Counted from the first letter of the stretch, positions 35,101 to 44,035 are shown. The stretch: 64,000 bases of DNA from Silurus meridionalis (GCF_014805685.1 NC_060901.1:24066905-24130904), one strand, 5' to 3'. Notes: generated from the letters alone by a model not told the origin. A program made the numbers and translations.

Positions 35101-37727
35101 ACAATGAAGCGGCTAATTTATGGATTTTTCCTGGGTTTTTCCCGGTTTCACAAACTTCAACCTAAAAAACTGAACCCCATAACATTAGACCAACGAAAAA
35201 ACGCACCTCACCTGTGTTCTGAGCTGCACGGCTTTAGGAGAAAAAACTTCCACCGGTGGTGATTTTTAAACGCATGACGATGCAAAAAGAAATAGTTGTG
35301 AAAGGAAGGAGGAAGACAGTGAACAATGACTTTCTTGGTCTGCTACTGTTTAGATACAAGCCGTGGTAGCGCGTTGAGTCTGGGTTAAGGGAGAGCTCGC
35401 TAACTCCAGTTGCAACAGAAATCATATAAGCACAGACAGGTTTCCAAAACTCGTGCTTTTTTATTTTTCTTGGCAACAGCATTACGGGTTAGTCAAAGAA
35501 ACTTAGAAATGAGCATCAGAAAATAATAAGGACATATTCCTCGCTCTTGCACACACGCAGTAATAGTGGAAAAATGCGGCGGCAGGCTTTTCCCAAAATA
35601 CCGCTCTGCTCTTAAAGGAGCCACAACATATTTCACCCGTTACACCGTGTAACAGACACTGTCTTGAGTACATTAGTTTCAGTGTAGACACTTCAGTGTG
35701 GGTGCGGCTTATATATGGGTGCGCTTTATAGTCCGGAAATTACAGTACATACATACATAAATACATAGTACAGGTATACAGCAACAAAATAGACTTTAGC
35801 ATCTACAGAAAGTACAAATAGTAGCAATCGAATTCAGTTTCCAGCTTAAACACTAGCTGTCAGGTGCAAAAAATGACTCAGTAATATTCCATAAGAAGTA
35901 CAGATCCCTGATCAAGTGAGTGATTGGAGTGTGTGTATTCAGTGTGTGTCAAAAACATGTTCGGTTAAAACACATTTGTCGGCATCTGTATTGTGGATCA
36001 ATCTTATAAAATGCTATAGATATACTAAAATGATTTCTATTTTTAATTATAGGTACACTAAAATATTACGATAATTATAAATTGAATTAAAATATTTTTA
36101 AGCAGTTTTACCATTACCGCTGCTGTATATATGAATTATTAGACCGTTTTCCATAAACACATTTAACCCAGTGCCTAAAACTTTATATAAACTGTGGGCT
36201 ACTGCATGTCTGCTGCCGAGTCACACTTATAAATAGACGTGTTTTTGGTGGGTGTATGGTAGCGGATTTGTACATTAGGGGGTGGGGACGGTCGAGTTAA
36301 ATCTAGTGTTGTGGAGTGTCATGTATCCGTGCTGATGAAAATGTGCACTATAGCACAACTGGTTACTACTTTCAGTCATTGTCAGGTTATGAGTTTGAAT
36401 ATTGAGTACTTAAGGCTATTTAACGATCACTTGGTAAAACTATCTGCAAGTGTGCACAGAATCTGTGCTCTGAAATGTCCTCTTTATTTTGGATACATGC
36501 AGAAAACGCACACACACAAAGGTGTAAAACGTCCTTATACTGTAAAATTACGACTTACAGGTCCAGGACAAGCTGTTCTTTAATCATTTGGGGTTCTGAA
36601 GCCCATATATTTTCCAGCACATATAACAACTGTGCACATCACATGGTCTCTAAACACTTTATTCTACTCAAGGCCGTGGTAGAACTTCAGTCCTGATTCA
36701 GGAATACTCTCGCATAAACTGGGAGTCATTCACGAGTTGTTCTTAACCACTGTGCACTGAAATTCATTTTCTTTTCTTTGTTACTTTTGTCTGTAGGACT
36801 TTGAGATTTTGGCTGTCATCTTGAGCATGACGGGGAAGTTTGCCATCGCCATCGCATTTGGCCTCATTTACCTGTACACGTGTGAGCTCTATCCAACAAT
36901 CATCAGGTGAGGAAAGTTCCTTGTATGTCCAAAGGTATTCAGATATTAGCCCTAGTGAATTTAGCAATAAATGGCACATTTCTGGCACACGTTTTATTGA
37001 ATTGAATATATTTTTATTTGCTTAGCGCTTTTAAAAAGTGGACTATATCTACATCTAACCTCAGAATAAAAGCAGGTTAGCATAGCACAGAACTTCACAT
37101 ATAGGTTGCCACATATCTAACAATTCTTCTGATAGAACATATCTATCAGTTGCCCTCGTCAAATGTAAATGCGATGTAAAAAAGAAAAAACTAGGACGGG
37201 GATGACAAAGTCCCCAAGAACATTTTCTCTATAATCTAGACAATATTAAGTTCCAGATGCCCAGGACCAGCATGCGCAATGCCAGTTGAAAACTTGAGCA
37301 ATGTAGGAATGTTAAAAAGTTAAAGAGAACCCCTGGTCTTGTTGTAAAGCTTCATAAACTCATGAATTGACCTTTCCTGCCATATGTGGTTCTTCTCCAA
37401 ACTGTTATCACAAAGCTGGAGACACATAATTGTACATTGTGCTCAGTTGAATAATGTGGAAACCCAAACCTTTTGTTTGTCCCTGTGTACAAAGTGAGCT
37501 CCATAGTTTACATATTTTGGAGAGGAAGATCTTGAGTGGCCTGCTATAGAGCTCTAAATTCAACCCAACCAAACACCTTTGGGATAGTATCTGACATTAC
37601 TAACACTCTTGTGGCTGATGAACACAAATATCCACAAACACACTCCAAAATCTAGTGGAACATCTTCCCAGGAGGGTGGAGCGAAATATAAGAGCAAATT
37701 TGGACTAAATATGAAATACAATGCTCA

Positions 37728-37793
<66 letters not shown>

Positions 37794-37968
37794 TTATGTG
37801 ATTATAAATACAAAAGGAGTATTTATGTGTCTGCAGGTCACTTGCAGTTGGAAGTGGTAGTATGTCATGTCGTATTGGAAGTGTGGTGGCTCCATTCTGT
37901 GTTTACCTTGCAGATGTCTGGACCTACCTGCCTCAGGTAAACACAAGGCTGACCTGTTACCAATTATC

Positions 37969-38042
<74 letters not shown>

Positions 38043-38410
38043 GTATCTATCTATCTATCTATCTATCTGGCTGGCTGTCTGGCTGGCTGTCTGGCTGGCT
38101 GGCTGGCTGGCTGGCTGGCTAATATCAAAAATCCTATTTGTTAGAAATAGCAAAATTAAAGACCGAATAAACTGATGTTTTTTGGTTAAAAAACTTTTTA
38201 CGTCACATTTGTTTCTATTCTTCTGCCATGTAGCTCATCGTGGGTATCCTGTCTTTCATTATTGGAGTTTTGTGCCTCTTCCTGCCAGAGACACTGGGGG
38301 AACCACTCACCTCCACATTGGAGGATGCAGAAGCTCTGGGCACAAAGACAAGCAAGAAAACAACAAGCGAGAATGACATACACATGAACCCGGCTGACAA
38401 CAAAGCCTGA
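22717..38410 (+). CDS. slc22a16: Solute carrier family 22 member 16 (organic cation/carnitine transporter), complete in nine exons
   Basis: Exons are 22717-22766, 24648-25121, 25443-25560, 28617-28931, 31079-31313, 33815-33942, 36797-36906, 37837-37936 and 38234-38410. They total 1,707 bp and code for 568 residues (human SLC22A16 has 577). It is a plasma-membrane major-facilitator transporter with 12 expected helices. The N-terminus (LGHFKRFQ, then [13 protein letters not shown] in TM1) is typical of SLC22A16. The large extracellular loop (about 45-150) has cysteines 51, 99, 123 and 145 and N-glycosylation sequons at N56, N64 and N117. The MFS loop 2-3 motif GDMADRIGRRP starts at 170, PETPFF is at 286-291, DRVGRK at 413-418 and LPET at 527-530. 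The short C-tail is hydrophilic and lysine/threonine-rich. Human SLC22A16 (CT2/OCT6) transports carnitine; the fish substrate is inferred. The start is the first in-frame ATG; upstream in-frame sequence has no ATG before a stop. Confidence 0.95.
22800..22861. repeat. (TA)n microsatellite in slc22a16 intron 1
   Basis: About 30 TA units starting 34 bases downstream of the exon 1 donor. Confidence 0.97.
23150..23600. mobile_element. Tc1/mariner-derived fragment in slc22a16 intron 1
   Basis: Begins near GTTTGTGGACACCTGTCTATCAC and continues with CAGTCGTTTAGAATGTCTC, TTCCTTTCACTTGTTC-like text and, at the far end, AGATGTTCATCAAGCACATG, then GTGTGATGGTCAGCTGTCCAC: both ends of a short internally deleted element. 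Confidence 0.65.
23610..24640. other. slc22a16 intron 1 remainder
   Basis: No gene or clear repeat family recognised before the exon 2 acceptor. Confidence 0.35.
24648..25121 (+). CDS. slc22a16: slc22a16 exon 2 (TM1, large extracellular loop, TM2)
   Basis: The 474-bp exon follows acceptor CTTTCTTTAG. It covers residues 17-174 and ends inside the Arg175 codon, so the loop 2-3 motif DRIGRR is split by the intron. It holds TM1, the cysteine-rich glycosylated loop and TM2 ([18 protein letters not shown]). Confidence 0.95.
25443..25560 (+). CDS. slc22a16: slc22a16 exon 3 (TM3)
   Basis: This exon is separated from exon 2 by a short 321-bp intron. It encodes [20 protein letters not shown] and a hydrophobic helix ending RFLLAM, then donor ATG|GTAAGA. 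It covers residues 176-214 and ends in phase 0. Confidence 0.93.
25600..26480 (-). mobile_element. Tc1-like transposon remnant split by a LINE insertion
   Basis: Left part 25600-25786 (GGGCTCATTGTCTTGTTGTA) and right part 26382-26480 (CTTCCACCTTCATGTTTGAC) are antisense Tc1 transposase text (minus-strand pieces such as [12 protein letters not shown]). The 586 bp between them is the LINE described separately. Confidence 0.6.
25787..26372 (-). mobile_element. 5'-truncated LINE 3' end (family M) with target duplication
   Basis: The minus strand encodes the end of a non-LTR reverse transcriptase polyprotein ([44 protein letters not shown]) and a 3' UTR ending GACCATTAAAGCTTTTGGAC and CTTGACTC. 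It is flanked by a 9-bp direct repeat AGCCATTAA (25778-25786 and 26373-26381), the expected mark of insertion. Probably CR1/L2/Rex1-like; clade not certain. Confidence 0.8.
26880..27246 (+). repeat. Family A repeat, sense copy in slc22a16 intron 3
   Basis: Runs from ACACGGATTTGGATTGTAAT through CCCAGATGAGGATGGGTTCC to GCTGCTTTGAGACAATGTCC and an ATTAAATTGAA tail. It is nearly full length. Confidence 0.78.
27250..27970. other. slc22a16 intron 3, nothing recognised
   Basis: AT-rich intronic sequence without an identified element. Confidence 0.35.
27975..28185. mobile_element. hAT-like repeat fragment
   Basis: AATTGGTAACATTCATTGTC and the AGTAATGAAGTACATTTGCT, CAAATACTTTATATCACTTC end match 44045-44178, where the end reads TTGCACCACTGATG. 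The terminus class (CAGTGGTG) suggests hAT, but the assignment is tentative. Confidence 0.5.
28617..28931 (+). CDS. slc22a16: slc22a16 exon 4 (TM4-TM6, PETPF motif)
   Basis: This 105-codon phase-0 exon starts [20 protein letters not shown] and includes [11 protein letters not shown] and the [12 protein letters not shown] motif that precedes the central cytoplasmic loop of SLC22 proteins. The donor is AAG|GTACTG. Confidence 0.95.
29085..29312. repeat. SINE-like repeat (family S), copy 3
   Basis: Contains CATTGTCACATATACATTAT, ATACAGCACCCTGGAGCACA, TTGCTCAAGGGCCCC and GGGGCTCGAACCCCTAAAC. The last block is a good tRNA B-box-like match. Confidence 0.6.
29643..30140 (+). mobile_element. RTE-like LINE 3' end in slc22a16 intron 4
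   Basis: An open stretch of about 155 codons reads [40 protein letters not shown] and [18 protein letters not shown], then shifts frame near the C-terminus. It ends in GCGCCCCCTAATGGAAGAAG and a GAAGA-rich tail, the intact 3' end of this family. It is 5'-truncated. Confidence 0.85.
30290..30780 (-). mobile_element. LINE 3' region (family M) in slc22a16 intron 4
   Basis: The minus strand carries degraded pieces of the same protein as at 25787-26372 ([20 protein letters not shown], then a frameshifted C-terminus and a [18 protein letters not shown] segment further upstream). It is frameshifted and lacks the 3' tail. Confidence 0.7.
31079..31313 (+). CDS. slc22a16: slc22a16 exon 5 (central cytoplasmic loop and TM7)
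   Basis: The exon encodes a charged loop ([20 protein letters not shown]), then [20 protein letters not shown] and [13 protein letters not shown]. It covers residues 320-397 and ends one base into Gly398. A GT repeat begins within the first ten intron bases after the donor (G|GTAATTTGTG). Confidence 0.94.
31319..31353. repeat. (GT)n microsatellite at the exon 5 donor of slc22a16
   Basis: A GT run with a single C interruption begins six bases after the donor site. Confidence 0.93.
31640..31710. mobile_element. Small Tc1-derived fragment
   Basis: GCATGAAATTTTCCCTTCAC and TTGAACTAGGAGACCCAAAT recur at 39815-39855 and 52206-52240 as part of the same Tc1-like family. Confidence 0.5.
31730..32480 (-). 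repeat. Extended family A repeat, antisense, with (GA)n
   Basis: Starts in the conserved centre (AACCTTGAGAGGAACCAGAC) and extends far beyond it into sequence rarely kept in other copies (CCGTCCCCAGCTGCACAGAG, a GA run at 32141-32190, GGGGACTCCGGCAAGACTCG). Its first 250 bases pair with 47150-47410. It shows that the short copies are truncated forms of a longer element. Confidence 0.65.
32500..32830. mobile_element. Tc1/mariner-derived fragment in slc22a16 intron 5
   Basis: Contains GGAGTGGAAGATCTCCTGCT, ACACCTTTGGGATGAATTC, ACATCTTCCCAGAAGAGTG and an end reading GGTCTCCACAAACTTTAGTC, matching the terminal sequence of the family. Confidence 0.65.
33290..33758 (-). mobile_element. Tc1/mariner transposon, internally deleted, transposase C-terminus
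   Basis: On the minus strand, 33422-33290 encodes [32 protein letters not shown], the end of the DDE domain. Then about 33475 jumps directly to the other end of the element (CTGTTCCTTATATGTACATTC), so most of the gene is deleted. The terminus CAGTGTCCCAACTTTTTTGG is present at 33720-33740. Confidence 0.8.
33815..33942 (+). CDS. slc22a16: slc22a16 exon 6 (TM8-TM9, DRVGRK)
   Basis: This exon encodes [20 protein letters not shown] and continues through MLIIAVPQ. It carries the C-half MFS loop motif DRVGRK (413-418). The acceptor is TTTGGCAG and the donor CAG|GTACAG. Confidence 0.94.
34040..34089 (+). pseudogene. slc22a16: Decayed partial copy of slc22a16 exon 7 with its donor
   Basis: TCATTTACCTGTACACG, TATGAGTTGTACC and ACACAATCATCAG followed by GTGAGG match the last 44 bases of exon 7 plus the donor; by eye 43 of 50 bases agree with 36863-36912. 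It translates as [14 protein letters not shown] in place of [14 protein letters not shown]. No acceptor or first part of the exon is visible upstream, so it cannot replace exon 7. Confidence 0.75.
34430..34830. repeat. Dispersed repeat B, copy 1
   Basis: AGATTCACCTTTGACCTGTT, TTAGAGAACTAGTTGATTAT and TTTAATAGAAATTTACACTT, ending near TTTGATCAAAGCAACAATAA, align with 54180-54400. The order is the same, with a longer interior here. No coding potential and no TIR recognised; family unknown to me. Confidence 0.65.
34954..35040. repeat. Compound tetranucleotide microsatellite
   Basis: Runs of AGGC, TAGC/CTAG, GATA and TACA in succession. The TACA run is interrupted by the TIR element and resumes at 35746. 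Confidence 0.9.
35039..35747. mobile_element. Non-autonomous TIR transposon (about 705 bp) with TA target duplication
   Basis: The left end CCGTATTTTTCGGACTATAA and the complement of the right end (CTGTAATTTCCGGACTATAA) form terminal inverted repeats of about 27 bp with a few mismatches, flanked by TA on each side. The interior has no transposase. The TA duplication and TIR style suggest the Tc1/mariner/pogo group; superfamily not proven. Confidence 0.85.
35750..36780. other. slc22a16 intron 6, 3' part
   Basis: No gene recognised. A TACA microsatellite remnant lies at 35746-35765; the rest is unassigned. Confidence 0.35.
36797..36906 (+). CDS. slc22a16: slc22a16 exon 7 (TM10)
   Basis: The exon encodes [20 protein letters not shown], typical of SLC22 TM10, and ends within Arg477 at donor ATCAG|GTGAGG. 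A decayed copy of the last 44 bases and the donor lies 2.8 kb upstream, at 34040-34089. Confidence 0.95.
37340..37725. mobile_element. Tc1/mariner-derived fragment in slc22a16 intron 7
   Basis: Contains TGTGTACAAAGTGAGCTCCA, GAGTGGCCTGCTATAGAGCT, ACACCTTTGGGATA and GTGGAACATCTTCCCAGGAG, in the order seen at 32500-32830. Confidence 0.65.
37735..37796. repeat. (CA)n(TA)n microsatellite
   Basis: About 25 CA units followed by a few TA units, ending about 40 bases before the exon 8 acceptor of slc22a16. Confidence 0.96.
37837..37936 (+). CDS. slc22a16: slc22a16 exon 8 (TM11)
   Basis: The exon encodes [20 protein letters not shown] and ends TYLPQ. A CA/TA microsatellite ends about 40 bases upstream of the acceptor and an ATCT array starts about 30 bases after the donor. 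Confidence 0.94.
37968..38120. repeat. (ATCT)n(GGCT)n array in slc22a16 intron 8
   Basis: About 25 ATCT units followed by GGCT/GTCT units fill half of the 297-bp intron. Confidence 0.97.
38234..38410 (+). CDS. slc22a16: slc22a16 exon 9 (TM12 and C-terminal tail)
   Basis: The last exon encodes [20 protein letters not shown], then a hydrophilic tail ending NPADNKA and a TGA stop at 38408-38410. The tail is shorter than the human one. Confidence 0.93.
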   Translation, partial: LIVGILSFIIGVLCLFLPETLGEPLTSTLEDAEALGTKTSKKTTSENDIHMNPADNKA

Positions 38411-39375
38411 GTCAGAAGAGGCAGAATGAATCTCTACAGCTTGTGATCACTTGCTGCACAATTCTTCATAACTCCATATAGACTTGGGGATTTTTTTTTT
38501 AGCAATAGATGACAAAAACGCATCAAAAGCATCAACGGTGGTAACAAAAGTATAAATGGAGGACTTGTTGACTGGAGTGTGAAGCACGTTAATGCTTCAT
38601 GTTCTGAAGTTTAAACTTCAAGACTGGTCTGTCATGAAGAATCTGATATTTTTGTCATTTTTTATGGGTCCAGGTTCTTTTTTCCGTTCTTCTTTGTCTT
38701 CAGTACTAAAAGAAACAGGTGGCCAAGGATGTAAGAAAACTGTAATCTGTAGAGTTCGGTAAGATGATCTGCTGCTCAGTTTTATTTAGTTTTTTTTTAC
38801 AATTGAACAACGTGTGTTTTTGTTGTATTTATTGTAGGTGCTACAAGAGAAAGTGGGAAGTAACCCCATTGTTTAAGATACAAGTGAAGTGTATAACGTA
38901 TATTTTATATTAGACTACGCACAACACTGTTCCAGTTTCATACACTGGAGCTGAAAAGTCTACAGTCAACTGACCGTGTGAGAGATGAGTGATATTTTGT
39001 AAAGTCATGTATTTATGTGACTAAGACTGTACGTGAAATAGGTTTTTTATTTTGAATGTGTATAGAGTGCAATCAAATAAGCGATTTCTTTCTGCAAACA
39101 AACTTAACTTCACTGCCTTGCACATGCCCTGGATGGACCAAAGAGTCTGTGACTGGACTAAGGTGCATAAAGGTTTGCACATCCTTCAGTTTTCATACCA
39201 GCCGTTGTTTAAAGAATATCACTGGCATTTTTGTTCAATTTAAACACCATGTAGTATTGATGCACATGTATTTTAGTACTGCTGGCTTTTCCAGGTGTTT
39301 CCTCGATACAATGATATAATTACAGGAATTGTAGGATTGTTTATTGTTTGTCTTTTATTATATGGTTATGTAATA
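38411..39375 (+). other. slc22a16: Presumed 3' UTR of slc22a16
   Basis: This is non-repetitive AT-rich sequence following the stop codon. I see no AATAAA hexamer in it, so the cleavage site is not assigned; the end given is only where recognisable repeats have not yet begun. Confidence 0.4.
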
Positions 39376-39547
39376 TGACAACGGTGATACATTTAGCTAG
39401 GAAATGCTATACAAGGATGAGAAAACAGGGTTATTTCACTGCTCTTGCTCAGGCCTGCTCACAGCTTTGCTGATAGAGGGAATGTGTGCTTGTCTTTGTG
39501 GTATCAATGCAGATGCAATGGCAATAGTAGTAGTGTTAATAGCATGG

Positions 39548-39745
39548 GGAAGTGGTTGCTCAAGTAGTTAAGGCTCTGGATTACTGATCAGAAGGTCGGG
39601 GTTCAAGGCCCAGAATTGCAAAGCTGCTGCTCTTGGGCCCTTGAGTAAGGCCCTAAACCCTCTGTACTCAAAGGGTGCTATATCATGGCTGACCACAGCT
39701 TCCTAACATCACTGGGATCAGCCAAGACATAATTGCACTGTACTT
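39548..39745 (+). repeat. tRNA-derived SINE
   Basis: TGGTTGCTCAAGTAGTTAAG and GCTCTGGATTACTGATC resemble a tRNA A-box region; GTCGGGGTTCAAGGCCC is a B box (GGTTCRANNCC type). The body CTTGGGCCCTTGAGTAAGG is typical of ostariophysan SINEs. No LINE-type tail is clear. Confidence 0.65.
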
Positions 39746-39814
39746 ATTTTCTTACCTGCTCCAATTTAAATGAGCGTGACTATTGCTTATAATATAACAA
39801 TTGTACAGGTTGCA

Positions 39815-39965
39815 TGATTTTTTCCCCCTTCAATTGAACTAGGAGACCCAAGCATGTGCACCTGGGCCCCTGTGCCCTATGTGGAAGATCTCGAGTGGCC
39901 TGCTATAGAACTCAAACCCTACTCTACACCTTAGCGATGAATTGGAAAGCCACTCTCCTCACTTT
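39815..39965. mobile_element. Tc1-derived fragment
   Basis: TTGAACTAGGAGACCCAAGC, GAAGATCTCGAGTGGCCTGC and ACCTTAGCGATGAATTGG match the shared Tc1-like text. Confidence 0.55.
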
Positions 39966-40139
39966 ACACACATACATAATCTTAAAATCATATATTCTCA
40001 ATGATAAAAATCAGCACAATTTATTTTTCCATATACTGTTTATGTCTCTGTGGTTGCCAGATATCTTCACTACTGTATCTGGACCACATGTTTAAGTTAC
40101 TCTGTGACCAGAAAGCTTTGAGCTGTTTTTGGTCCCTTT

Positions 40140-42105
40140 TTTCTTATTTCAGCGTAATTTGAACATCCAGCATGATCTGTCTAACATTTTAGTGCCAGAC
40201 TCCATGTTGGCAGCTAACATATGATGACACACAGCATCCAAATATTTGTTTTCTTTCCTTTTAGATATATCTTTTAGTTTTAGTCATTAAAGAGTACTTT
40301 GTTGTGATTGGAACACTTTTTATGGAAGTCCTCCAGTATTAGAAGCCACAGCTATTTGTGTGTATACTCAAGATTATGGAATCTTAATTATACACACCAA
40401 ACTGGAAGCTGTTATACTAGCCAGTTTGAGGACAGAAGTACTCCTTAATGGAATTTAACCACTAAAAAAGCCAACCTTTTTTGGAAACTCGTTTTTTTCC
40501 TGGGTCAATAACATCATTGGTATCTGAAATTTCGCCTGTTAAGTACTCCTAGCTTTGTACTGATTCCCCTTGAAATCCCAAGGAAGCCATCTTGCTTTCT
40601 GAGCAGTTTTTCATGTCCTTGTGGTAAATAGAGCATTCATTTAATAACCTGCCCAACAACATTTCCACAGCTGTCTCCTGGCTGTCTACCAGAACTGACC
40701 TAATTCTCTTCACATACTCAAGGAATCCCTTTCCAAGCCATTTGGGCAACAAAGTAACATTTTCCAAACAGGTCTGAAAGTCTGAATGTGTGGCTGAATG
40801 TTGATTTGTAGCTCTCAGGATATTTCTAAAAAATGTAAGATCCCTGCTGCTTGCCTGGTGGATCTTGTAAAATTGCACGAGTTTGATTGGCTGATTGCTG
40901 ATAGCTGTGCGACAGAATAGCAAAACTATACAAATGGCTACTGAGCACAACAAATCATGAAAACGTCCTGACAGCTTGATCGCACCATTTACAAATCAGG
41001 TTTAAGCTGTTATTAGCTCTTCATTTGGGAAAACAGCATGTGGTTACTACCCTGAGGTTAAACAATGGTTTAAACAATCAAGATACAATGTTAAATGCTA
41101 AAATGAACCACATCAAAGCTTTAAAACTATACATCTAAAATCTTGAGGATTCATAATCTAAGCACTTACATCCATTGTCTTTAGAATTATAAAAGGTGGA
41201 CTGGAAGCAATAAAAGTGTTGAAGGATACTAATTTCCAGACTAAATGCCAGAGGTAATGACGAAAGCCATCATATCAGAATTCACATATGCATAGGAGAG
41301 AATGCGGATCAAGTCTTGTCTCTAATAGGTCAATAGTCGGGGGCAAATTTTTTATGGCAAGTATTCTCTTGCTTGGTTGGAATGAAATCTTGGAGCCGCA
41401 CAAGCCCATTTTGGATAAGACTGAAGACCCATGATTGTTGGTGCACCATTCGGCAGAACAAATGTCCTGATTGCTAAGCACCTGTCTGAGTCAGTAGTAC
41501 TGACAAGAACATGTGCTGTAAAGTATAGACCCAAGGAACATTTCTGTAGTCAAGCATAAGCAAGAAGACTTTATAAGATTTTATGGAAAAACCCCAAACA
41601 GTAAATGAAAGATGTAGAACTGAGACAAAAAAAAATTCAGTGTGTAGCCTATGCTCTGGGCAAATGCAATTATACAATAGAGGCACTGTGCAAGCCTGTG
41701 CCAGGGTATTGGCTAATTCTCAGGGAGGTGTGTCAGATTATTTGGAACATCATCATGCAGAGTAGAAATTGATCTGTTTGTGAAGAGATAGACTGCTCCG
41801 TGTTTAGTTCGGTTCACGGTCAGGGCAGAGACTAAGGTGTTTTGGAAGGACGCATTGATGTACCACTGGCTAGCATGCGTGTACATAGCAGTACTGCCTG
41901 GGCACCAGGAACAGATTTTTTTTTTGTTGGGTGTGAAAGTTTTTACAGTAAATCTGCCAAACATTTTCAAAGGCCAAACAGTTATGCATTAGTAAAGGTG
42001 TTGTCATTCACAAATGCAAAGAAGAAGGTATGCGTGAACATGATCCAGTAACGCTGCCAATCTCTCTGGGTCAAAGGTCATTTAAAACGTACCGAGTAAT
42101 AGTGG
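40140..42105. other. Unresolved intergenic stretch with several minus-strand open frames
   Basis: The minus strand has open stretches at 40953-40549 (134 codons, no ATG at its start), 41534-41275 and 41970-41713. The first contains ENVTLLPKWLGKGFLEYVKR, which faintly recalls gag-type sequences of BEL/Pao retroelements. I do not recognise a protein. An old LTR-element remnant is a guess. Confidence 0.3.
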
Positions 42106-42109
42106 ATTC

Positions 42110-42782
42110 TTACGTTTTTTTTGGAGACCATAGACACCACATTCTCCAGAGTTAAGAGCAAAGTTACCATCTGGCTTGTTATCAATGCTTAGATCATAAA
42201 GCTCTGCTCTGATAGTATGGAAGTGCATATTAGTGCCTGTGGAATGGACAGCTTGCACATATGGAAAGGCTCCATTAATGCTGGGCAGTTTATACCGGTT
42301 TTAGAGCAAAAATGCTTCTATTTAGAAAAGGTTTTTCTAGGGAAGGCCTTGTATATTTGAGCAACACAATTCTAATTGCATTAATTGCAATATCATGACT
42401 TCATAGTTTAGTGTATCATGAAAAAAAAAAATACAACAAAGGACACCCAGAACTGTTGAGCAGACAGAATCCTGTATAAGACACATATGGGACAACATTC
42501 CTCTCCCAAAATCCAGAACTGGTCTCCTCAGTTTCCAGATGTATGGACAGAGGACGTGCTGCTACACCGTGGTAACATGGCCCTGCTTTAACTTTTTTGA
42601 GATGTGTTGCAGCCAAATTTAAAATGACCTTTTATCCACTTAAAATTGTATATATACTCAGTTTAGATATTTGTATTTTATTTTCTACTGTGAATAAAAT
42701 GTTTATCAGATTCATAAATTATTGTATTCTGTATTAATTCACATTTTACACACTGTCCCAGCTTTTTTTGATCTGGGGTTGT
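42110..42782 (+). mobile_element. Tc1/mariner transposon 3' half, heavily mutated
   Basis: Degenerate transposase text (GGAGACCATAGACACCACAT, AAGAGCAAAG, TTTAGTGTATC, GGGACAACATTCCTCTCCCA, GGTCTCCTCAGTTTCCAGAT) is followed by the end CACACTGTCCCAGCTTTTTT. It belongs to a different subfamily from the 33290 copy but has the same terminal motif. Confidence 0.7.
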
Positions 42783-42789
42783 ATTTCTA

Positions 42790-44035
42790 GAGTCCCTGGT
42801 TCAACTCATGTTACTGTCTGTGAGGGGGTTTTGCATCTTCTCACCATGGTCACATGGGCAGGGACAGCCAGTAATTATGATACATGTATTTCAAATATAA
42901 AATAGGATCTTGTATTTGATAGGGTTGATGAAAATGGCTTCCTAATTTTTTACCAAAATACTTTTAGTGTTTTGTAATTTCGTAGTTTTAAAGTACTGTG
43001 TAGTTCTTAGTTTAAGAAGTTCTACCTGATGACATCATAAAAATGCGGCCTCTTATTGGGTGCATACTTAGTAGTTTGCACAGGCTTGTTGAGATCGAAA
43101 CAGAAAATTGATCCATATGGAAGAAGTTGGTGAAGGAAAGGAACTTGCAGGCTGCCAGCTTTCAAAAAGGTGTCAATATTGATTGATAAATAAATATTAG
43201 ATTCCCGAATATTGTACTCTAAATGAAGTAGATGTTTAGTTGAATCATGATTGTGCAAAATATTGCATGAATGACTGCATAACACATTATATATGATTAT
43301 ACTAATGATTAACAATCATTGAATCATTTGAATGCAGGTGTCAGCAGTCGTCTCCTGATTAATTACATCTTTGTCATTGAGTCAGTGTTGCTGATGCAAA
43401 GTAGCCCTTCGGTACCCCACACAAATGATCTAAATTATAATTATGAGTCATTCGCAAACATCTGTCTTGTTAGCCCTTTCTAAAAGCTTCTCAGATTGAG
43501 ATGCAGAAGACATCAGCTTCTTCAAGCCTATTACAGATTACAGATCTTTGCCTTTTTAGAAAAAAAGGACAAATTATAGATTTTTGAGCAAACAAAACTC
43601 CAATCCAACAAATGAAACAATTTGAATCTTATTGACCTGCACATCGAATAAAACTTCAGGAAAGGAAATAAGACACTAATATTTATTCTTTCATTCATTT
43701 CCTATAACCACTTTATCCTGGATATGGAGACAATTCTTTTAACACTGGGTTTAATCTTAAATAATTCACCTCATTGGACTATAAAGACACACTTTGTCGC
43801 AATCTGATTGGTTAAAGCAAGAACCTCGATCAACATTACAATGTTGACCTGGCCATGGCAATACGTCATGTGGCAGCTATGAAATGGAAAAAATAGACTT
43901 TTAGAAATAATTACATACATTTTCATATACAAAAACATATGAAAAATTAAAGCCCCCCCATGTGTTCCGGAGGACCACTGTATTCACCTGACAAATAAAA
44001 TTAAATATCGCCTCTTCTGCAAAATAAATACGCTT
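42790..44035. other. Intergenic, nothing recognised
   Basis: Non-coding sequence between Tc1 and hAT-like remnants; no gene seen. Confidence 0.35.

Noticed and set aside
39548..39620. A functional tRNA gene
   Set aside because: It has A- and B-box-like text, but no cloverleaf can be drawn with proper acceptor pairing, and it continues into SINE body sequence.
40549..40953. A 134-codon frame as a small secreted protein gene
   Set aside because: The hydrophobic start has no ATG, there is no family match and the neighbours are repeats. Kept only as an unresolved stretch.
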